The translations under genes and the position numbers were made by a program. From Spirochaetaceae bacterium (lineage in GTDB: Bacteria; Spirochaetota; Spirochaetia; Treponematales; Breznakiellaceae), in assembly GCA_031269165.1 (NCBI GenBank), contig JAISZQ010000342.1, positions 1 to 18,439 of the forward strand: a stretch of 18,439 nt of DNA. The letters are read 5' to 3'. Positions 13,805 through 18,439 of the stretch are shown in pieces (the stretch's first letter is position 1; every line of letters begins with the position of its first letter). The notes beneath the pieces were generated by a model that was given only the letters and a program-made list of their open reading frames with translations, ran no database searches and was not told the origin of the DNA.

Positions 13805-14709
13805 CACTGTTCCTCCGTAACGCTCATACGCAGATAAAAGAGCCCGATGATGAAAAGGCAGAAAAACAACACAATGGCCGATGCCGAACCCATAGAAAAC
13901 TTGAATTCGGTGAAGGAGAGCCGGTAGGAATAGGTGCCCAGCACGTCGGTGGCGTTGAGGGGGCCTCCCGATGTCATAATGAACATCAGATCAAACGCCT
14001 TGAAGGTGTATATGAAGCCCAGCATCAACACCGCGAGAATCGACGAGCGAATGCAGGGAATGGTGATTTTCCAGAACCGCACCCAAGCGGAGGCCCCGTC
14101 CATAGCGGCACTCTCGTAGATTTCTTCGGGAACATTGGTGAGCCCCGATGTGAGAAGAAGCATATTGAAGGGGATCCCCACCCAGCAGTTCATCGCAATG
14201 ACCGCAGCCATAGCCGTTGTCCCGTTGGCGAGCCACATGGGAAGGTCGCGGATGAGGCCCAGCTTGAAAAGCAGATCGTTGATCACCCCGATCTGCCCGA
14301 ACATACTCTTGCCAACCAGCGCGGTAACCGACATGGGCATCATGTAGGCGATAAGGATGAGTCCTCGAACCGGCCCGGCAAAGGTAAATTTCTTTGAAAA
14401 GAAAAGGGCCAAGAGAAACCCTACGCTAAACTGTACCGCGATGCACACAAGGGTAAAAACGATGGTATTTTTGAACACCAAACGGAAAACCGGATCCTTG
14501 AAAAGATACCGGTAATTGGCAAGCCCGACAAACACGTCGGCGCCGTTTTTGAAAGTCCGGACATCAACGTCCCGGAAACCCAGAACAAAGTTGTACACCA
14601 AGGGGTATCCCAAGAGGGCAAGGATATAAACCAAACCGGGAAGGACGAAAGCATACCCTTCGAGGTTCCTTTTTGATGATAAACGCATCCTCGATAAACT
14701 CACCCTCAT
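13804..14709 (-). CDS. Carbohydrate ABC transporter permease (MalF type)
   Basis: A 301-residue inner-membrane permease of the CUT1 class, partner of the MalG-type protein encoded next. After a basic N-terminus, the first helix (about 18-45, FVLPGLVYILALLGYPLVYN) is typical of UgpA/LacF/MalF relatives. The EAA loop is at 195-219 (EEIYESAAMDGASAWVRFWK and onward). TSGGPLNATDVLGTYSYRL lies in the C-terminal part, also family-typical. AGGAGG precedes the ATG at 14709 with a 7-base spacer. The gene starts 16 bases after the end of the binding-protein gene and overlaps the next permease by one base or a few bases, so the three genes form an operon. Confidence 0.93.
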   Translation of the reverse strand: MRVSLSRMRLSSKRNLEGYAFVLPGLVYILALLGYPLVYNFVLGFRDVDVRTFKNGADVFVGLANYRYLFKDPVFRLVFKNTIVFTLVCIAVQFSVGFLLALFFSKKFTFAGPVRGLILIAYMMPMSVTALVGKSMFGQIGVINDLLFKLGLIRDLPMWLANGTTAMAAVIAMNCWVGIPFNMLLLTSGLTNVPEEIYESAAMDGASAWVRFWKITIPCIRSSILAVLMLGFIYTFKAFDLMFIMTSGGPLNATDVLGTYSYRLSFTEFKFSMGSASAIVLFFCLFIIGLFYLRMSVTEEQ

Positions 14710-14725
14710 GGAACTGCCTCCTTGC

Positions 14726-16018
14726 TTACTGGGCTACCGGCGTTTTTGCCAGCATCGGGGCGATGGCGGCGGCACCTTCGGTCATGGAGTCCCGTGCGGA
14801 CTTCTGCCCAAGGACGGCGGCTTGGCCTGAGGTGTAGATCACCTTGGAAATGCTGGGCCATTCAGGATGGGGCCCCCGCGCCACGGCGTACTGCATCCCA
14901 TCGGTAAACACAGAGAGATACTTATCCTTAGTCCAGATGTCCCGCAACTGGGCGGAGTCACTGCGGATGGGGAGCTTCCCGGTCTGTTCGGCCCAGTACG
15001 CGCCGCTTTCCGCCGTGGAGATCATTTGGAGGAATTCAACCGCCAAATCCTTGTGCTTGGTGCCGCTACAGACGCCGAAATTCTCGCCGCCGATGACCGA
15101 GGCGTACTTCTTGTCCTTGGGAAGAAGCGTGTATTCAACCACAAAATCCTTGATGTCCGGTACATTTTGAGCCACGTGCCAGGTACCGGATTCCACCATA
15201 GCCGCTTTTCCGGCGGCGAAGGCGTTGAAGGCGTCTCCCTGAGTCCAGTTGACCACTTCCTTGCTCATATACCCTTTCTGTGCCAGATTCGAGATAAACT
15301 CGATGCCCCGGATCGCTTCGGGAGAGGCAAGGTCCGCAACAGAACCGCCGGCGGCATAAATCCACGGGATAAGCTGGAAGGTGCCCTCTTCGTTGGGAAT
15401 GACGCTCATGGCAAAGCCATAGATTTGCTGGGCCGGATTGGTCAGTTTCGCGGCCGCAGCCTCCAATTCCTCCCACGTGGTGGGCTTCTTAAGCCCGGCA
15501 GCGTTGAGCATATCCATATTGCACGCCAATGCCAGGCAGTTGGTGTTGTTGGGAAGGCCGTAGATTCTGCCGTTGGCATCCTTGGTGCTGCTCAAGGGGC
15601 CGGGGTAGAACTTATCGAGTTGTCCCCAAGCGTTAAGCTCGTCGGTGATGTCCTCGAACACCCCCAAAGAGACATACGAGGCCATGTCTGGAGAATCCAC
15701 CATGCCGATGTCGGGAAGCTGCCCGGAAACGGCACCCACCGTGTACTGGTTCATCAGCTCTTCGCGGGACACAAAGGTAATGTCCACCGTCACTTCCGGG
15801 TGAATCTTCTTGAAGTCGTCGGCGAATTTCCTGAGCCCGGCAGTTTCCTGATCGGACGCGAAATAATGCCACAATGTAATAGTAACCGGCCCGCTATCCG
15901 CCGTTGCCGCTTGCTTTTTGTTGCATCCGGCAAGCAGACTTGCGCCTATAGCCAATACCGCTACCACGAAAACAAATTGTACGATAAAACCCAATGGTTT
16001 TTTATTTCTTTTATTCAT
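14726..16018 (-). CDS. Carbohydrate ABC transporter substrate-binding lipoprotein
   Basis: A 430-residue extracytoplasmic sugar-binding lipoprotein of the CUT1 (family 1 solute-binding) type. The signal peptide has KRNKK at the start and an LLAGC lipobox with Cys32 as lipidation site. Family features include TITLWHYFAS after the signal, DFKKIHPEVTVDITFV, LPDIGMVDSPD, GRIYGLPNNTNCLALACN and FAAGKAAMVESGTWHV. An upstream in-frame ATG at 16072 exists, but GGAGG five bases before 16018 and the position of the lipobox favour 16018. It is the first gene of the operon followed by two permeases and yesL. A consensus promoter lies at 16063-16091. The sugar bound is unknown; the neighbouring GH31 enzyme suggests an alpha-glucoside or alpha-xyloside. 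Confidence 0.94.
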   Translation of the reverse strand: MNKRNKKPLGFIVQFVFVVAVLAIGASLLAGCNKKQAATADSGPVTITLWHYFASDQETAGLRKFADDFKKIHPEVTVDITFVSREELMNQYTVGAVSGQLPDIGMVDSPDMASYVSLGVFEDITDELNAWGQLDKFYPGPLSSTKDANGRIYGLPNNTNCLALACNMDMLNAAGLKKPTTWEELEAAAAKLTNPAQQIYGFAMSVIPNEEGTFQLIPWIYAAGGSVADLASPEAIRGIEFISNLAQKGYMSKEVVNWTQGDAFNAFAAGKAAMVESGTWHVAQNVPDIKDFVVEYTLLPKDKKYASVIGGENFGVCSGTKHKDLAVEFLQMISTAESGAYWAEQTGKLPIRSDSAQLRDIWTKDKYLSVFTDGMQYAVARGPHPEWPSISKVIYTSGQAAVLGQKSARDSMTEGAAAIAPMLAKTPVAQ

Positions 16019-16038
16019 CTTTTCCTCCAAAATAATAA

Positions 16039-16058
16039 TATGATGTACGTTTATCATA
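16039..16058. promoter_or_regulatory. Candidate LacI-type operator of the sugar operon
   Basis: TATGATGTACGTTTATCATA has arms TATGATGTA and TTTATCATA around a central CG; the arms match at 7 of 9 positions. A CG-centred palindrome of about 20 bases is typical for LacI-family operators. It lies between the -10 (16068-16063) and the ribosome binding site of the binding-protein gene, where a bound repressor would block transcription. The divergent gene at 16247 encodes a LacI-family protein. Confidence 0.45.
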
Positions 16059-16062
16059 GAGA

Positions 16063-16091
16063 AGTATATCATGACTTTTCGGTTGTGTCAA
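16063..16091 (-). promoter_or_regulatory. Consensus promoter of the sugar transporter operon
   Basis: On the minus strand TTGACA (16091-16086), a 17-base spacer, then TATACT (16068-16063). Upstream are repeated CGTGAAAAA motifs (16098-16130), A-rich on the plus strand, which might act as an UP element or as binding sites. Confidence 0.8.
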
Positions 16092-16138
16092 CAAAAAAAC
16101 GTGAAAAAACATGAAAAACGTGAAAAAATTTTCAAAAG

Positions 16139-16222
16139 AGGCTGTTTCAAATCTATGAGGCCGGAGCGAGGGAGTGACAATTTGCCGTAAGCAATTTCGT
16201 TATCGTGACTTCCCTCCTTTTT
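16139..16222 (+). repeat. Degenerate palindromic repeat between operon and regulator
   Basis: Starts with GAGGCTGTTTCAAATC, a half GTTCCAAAAC palindrome, followed by CCGGAGCGAGGGAG (compare CTGGAGCGAGGGGG in composite copy b). It ends CTTCCCTCC plus six T. The arms GAGGGA and TCCCTC, with GACAATTTGC and GCAATTTCG inside, give an imperfect hairpin. Probably a decayed member of the composite family. Confidence 0.4.
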
Positions 16223-16233
16223 TCTATTATAAT
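16205..16233 (+). promoter_or_regulatory. Promoter candidate for the LacI-type regulator
   Basis: A perfect -10 TATAAT (16228-16233) with GTGACT 17 bases upstream (16205-16210). The regulator ATG at 16247 follows with only about seven bases of predicted leader and no Shine-Dalgarno, so translation may be leaderless or nearly so. Confidence 0.5.
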
Positions 16234-16246
16234 AGTATCAATCTTA

Positions 16247-17336
16247 ATGCGTATTACCCAGAAGGACATCGCTAAAAATCTCGGTATCTCCCTCATCACG
16301 GTGAGCCGGGCGTTTAATAACTCAGGCTATGTTTCACCGGAACTGAAAAAGCGGATATTTGACTATGCCAAAAACCAATCCTATGTGCCTCACCGGGCAT
16401 CCCAGATCTTAGTGCGGAACAAAGTAAGGAACATCGCGGTTTTCACATCTACCTTTCCGGCCTTTGTGTGGGACGACATCGAGCGGGGTGTCCGAAACGC
16501 CGCCGAATACATCGAGCCCCTTAACTATGAGGTACGTTTTTTCAGGATACCCGATTTTGACACGGAGTATTATCTTGCGACGCTCAAGCGGGAGATACGG
16601 AACGGGCTTGACGCCGCCGCGTTTCTCTGTATGCGGATGTATCGTATGAAAGACATCATAGAACTGACTGAAAAGGCCGGGATTCCCTACATTTTTTACA
16701 ATGTGGACGATCCCGAAACAAACCGGCTCTGTTATATCGGAACGGATTATCCTGCTGGGGGGGCGGCTTGTGGCAAATTTTATCGGGGAATCTCTAAAGC
16801 TCAAGAGTGCTGGAAAGGTGCTGGTCATAGGGGTCAACGAGGATGCGGACCGTATGACCGACGGCCCCGATATTAATGCCAAACGGATCAGGGGGTTTCT
16901 TGAGGTGATTAACCGCCACTATCCCTTTGCCGCAACCCGGGTAGAATACATCAACATGAAGACGGGGATCGGCGTAGACGTCCAGATCAAACAACTTCTT
17001 AAAAGCAGTCAGGGCCGGGTTGACGCGGTGTATTTTGTCCCTGCCTACACCGACGGCTTTCTTGAGGGACTTGAGGCTTACGATTACCACCAGGTGATTA
17101 CCCTGCTTCACGATGTAAACGACCATGCCTTGCGCTGCCTGGAAAACGGGCTCCTCACGGCCATCGTGTTTCAGGATCCGATACTCCAGGGGTATACCGC
17201 AGTGAGGACGCTGGAAACCATTCTGGAATCAAAAACCAGGGAACGGCAACGGGATATCGAGATTGCCCATACGCTCATTTTCAGGGAAAATGTCAATTAC
17301 CTTAAAAACCACTATTTTCTGCCGGAGCCGGAATAG
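16247..17336 (+). pseudogene. LacI-family transcriptional regulator, split by one-base frameshift in a G7 run
   Basis: Divergent from the sugar operon and its likely regulator. The first frame starts MRITQKDIAKNLGISLITVS with RAFNNSGYVS, a classic LacI helix-turn-helix (residues 1-30), followed by the hinge (VPHRASQILVRN, 47-58) and the first part of the sugar-binding domain up to TDYPAG. At 16757-16763 there are seven G; the continuation, GRLVANFIGESLK through to FLPEPE, is in another frame. With six G the protein would be about 362 residues, the normal length. As written, it ends at 16876 after 209 residues and lacks most of the effector domain. It may be a real mutation, a phase-variable switch or an assembly error. 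An alternative start at 16205 is unlikely because a promoter lies there. Confidence 0.85.
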
Positions 17337-17470
17337 GAGCCGTCCTCAAAAAGCCGCCCCGGCCTGCATACTCGAAAAATATTCCAGACACATCGGGACG
17401 GCACTGATGCGGATGTTGAACTGCTGGAATGATTTTTCGCCCGCACTTTTGGCTCGGCAATATAATGCTT

Positions 17471-17537
17471 TGAGCCTGTTCCAAAACTAATTGGCTGTAC
17501 GCTAACGCGCACGGTTTTGGAACAGGCTCACTTTTTT
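17471..17537. repeat. GGCTGTTCCAAAAC-family palindrome, copy 3, terminator-like
   Basis: Perfect 17-bp stem: TGAGCCTGTTCCAAAAC (17471-17487) with GTTTTGGAACAGGCTCA (17514-17530) around a 26-base loop, followed by six T at 17532-17537. It can terminate transcription from the regulator gene. It lies about 70 bases upstream of the RAYT-like gene, the position where REP sequences flank REP-associated transposases. The rest of 17337-17608 has no gene I can support. Confidence 0.8.
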
Positions 17538-17608
17538 CTCGCTTTTTTCCCGTTTGATTAAAGCAGGACGGCTGGCAACCGCATATATAGAAGCGGAGGC
17601 TGTATAGC

Positions 17609-18115
17609 ATGAGATTGAAAAGAGAATTAGCGGAAAACGTCTGGTACGAGGTGCGCACCGAGATTAATGTCGGCGAGCCTTTGTTCCGGCTGGCGTGGGC
17701 GGTGGCGCTTTTCTGCCGGGTGCTCCGCGAGGTGAAGGGGCAGTTCGACTTCGAGATGCGGGGGCTTGCGGTTGAGGGGGTGTGGCTTACGTTTTACATC
17801 AAGCCCGCTGAGGGACTTAAACTGCCCAAGATTATGCAGTGGTTGAAGCAGACGTTTGCGGTGCGGTTTAACTTTCGGACGGGGAGGAAGGGGCACGTTT
17901 GGGGGGACCGGTACTGGTCGGAGATTCTCGACGGGGAGCCGCCGCCTGAGGCGAAAGAGGTGGACTGGGAGGCGGTCGAGGCGGAGGCGAGCAAGCCGGT
18001 ACCGGCGGGCATGGTCTACAAGTTATCTTGGGGCAGCCCCCGCCAGGCTGGAATGGGCTCGGAAGCACCTTTTTCGCCCCAATTCACGTTCTCTTCCGTG
18101 TTTCCGCCCGGCTAA
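17609..18115 (+). CDS. RAYT-like (REP-associated transposase-like) protein lacking catalytic motifs
   Basis: A 168-residue protein resembling REP-associated tyrosine transposases (Y1_Tnp fold). VWYEVRTEIN (11-20) with LFRLAWAVALFCRVL (25-39) and IMQWLKQTFAVRFNFRTGRK (75-94) with GHVWGDRYWSEIL (95-107) match the conserved helix and the GHxWxxRY block. The family's HxH motif, normally in a strand just before the QWLK helix (as in MPNHVHLL), is replaced by VEGVWLTFYIKP (55-66). The helix with the catalytic tyrosine and YIxxNPVK motif, which should follow the GHVW block, is absent; an acidic, proline-rich tail (108-135) takes its place. It is probably not an active HUH nuclease. GGAGG at 17595-17599 supports the start. 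Similar proteins are, from recall, multicopy in termite-gut treponemes. Confidence 0.7.
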   Translation: MRLKRELAENVWYEVRTEINVGEPLFRLAWAVALFCRVLREVKGQFDFEMRGLAVEGVWLTFYIKPAEGLKLPKIMQWLKQTFAVRFNFRTGRKGHVWGDRYWSEILDGEPPPEAKEVDWEAVEAEASKPVPAGMVYKLSWGSPRQAGMGSEAPFSPQFTFSSVFPPG

Positions 18116-18439
18116 CCGCCCCGTTCACGGCAAAAAACGGCGTTACAAACAGCCTCCGCAATGCCACCTAGAGATGGCCTCAGGAGAAATTTGCCCAGAT
18201 CCTGCAACGTGAAGTTTTGTGCCCGGACATTGCTGTCTGTCGCCCGTCTGTTACGGCACAGGCAGATATAATGCTTCCCGTTATAAAATACCAATTGGTA
18301 TCTTACAAGCTCATGTTACGCAAAAGTGCCATTATCCCCCATGTTAAAAGCAGACAGTAATTCCATTCCCCTCTTCAATGATGCCATGTAAATCTGTGAT
18401 TTTACTGCAAAGTGATTGTACCCGTGATTGAGTTTTGCT
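18112..18439 (-). pseudogene. Unrecognised minus-strand coding remnant entering from the right edge
   Basis: One minus-strand frame is open from the right edge to a TAA at 18318-18316 (40 codons, including KLNHGYNHFAVKSQIYMASL and MELLSAFNMGDNGTFA). It resumes beyond that stop as LVFYNGKHYICLCRNRRATD and onward, ending at 18112. The residue mix looks protein-like, so this may be the tail of a gene or a decayed gene with one internal stop. I do not recognise the family. A perfect palindrome TACCAATTGGTA lies at 18289-18300. Confidence 0.25.

Noticed and set aside
14867..16114. A 415-codon open frame on the plus strand
   Set aside because: It is antisense to the well-supported sugar-binding lipoprotein gene and has no family features.

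Overview
The window looks like a chromosomal segment of a host-associated or gut spirochaete, most likely Treponema. This is inferred, not proven. It rests on a TVLAG/LTGC-type lipoprotein with a beta-strand repeat body, a carbohydrate (CUT1) ABC transporter with no local ATPase next to a YesL protein and a GH31 glycosidase, a circularly permuted PstS, and a RAYT-like protein of a kind I associate with termite-gut treponemes. Base composition is GC-rich and most genes carry clear Shine-Dalgarno sites. No rRNA, tRNA or CRISPR array was seen.

Layout. Positions 1-42 hold the first codons of a leftward gene. A rightward lipoprotein gene (505-1542) ends in a strong terminator. A repeat-rich gap follows, then leftward pgi (glucose-6-phosphate isomerase, 2001-3587) with its own consensus promoter. 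After another repeat block comes leftward pstS-pstC (4937-5839, 4017-4937). These two genes overlap by one base and sit behind what looks like a four-unit PHO box, but pstA and pstB are absent. Positions 6245-6660 hold a broken second copy of the lipoprotein gene. Rightward genes follow: a two-helix membrane protein with a degenerate GGDEF-like domain (6885-8012) and a small membrane-anchored coiled-coil protein (8263-8688) that appears to be leaderless. Positions 8689-9600 are a repeat block plus remnants of a toxin-like gene and a ribbon-helix-helix antitoxin gene. Positions 9777-16018 (leftward) are a sugar locus: lipoprotein binding protein, two permeases and YesL form a tightly overlapping operon from one consensus promoter, followed by a GH31 glycosidase with a probable promoter of its own. 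A divergent LacI-family regulator (16247-17336) is split by one extra G in a G7 run. The right end carries a RAYT-like gene (17609-18115) and unrecognised, possibly decayed sequence.

How it works together. The sugar locus probably imports a short alpha-linked oligosaccharide with the SBP and two permeases, using an ATPase encoded elsewhere. The GH31 enzyme, which has no signal peptide, would cleave it in the cytoplasm, and Pgi could feed released glucose-6-phosphate into glycolysis. The adjacent LacI-type protein is the likely regulator; a CG-centred palindrome lies between the promoter and the start of the binding-protein gene.

The most unusual feature is in the intergenic DNA. Nearly every gap holds members of a composite repeat family with a conserved scaffold and slots that are either empty or filled by hairpins. 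The hairpins keep an outer CAAAACC/GGTTTTG stem but differ in their inner stems. A second palindrome family (GGCTGTTCCAAAAC) lies around these, including directly upstream of the RAYT-like gene, whose product seems to lack the HUH and tyrosine residues of an active transposase.
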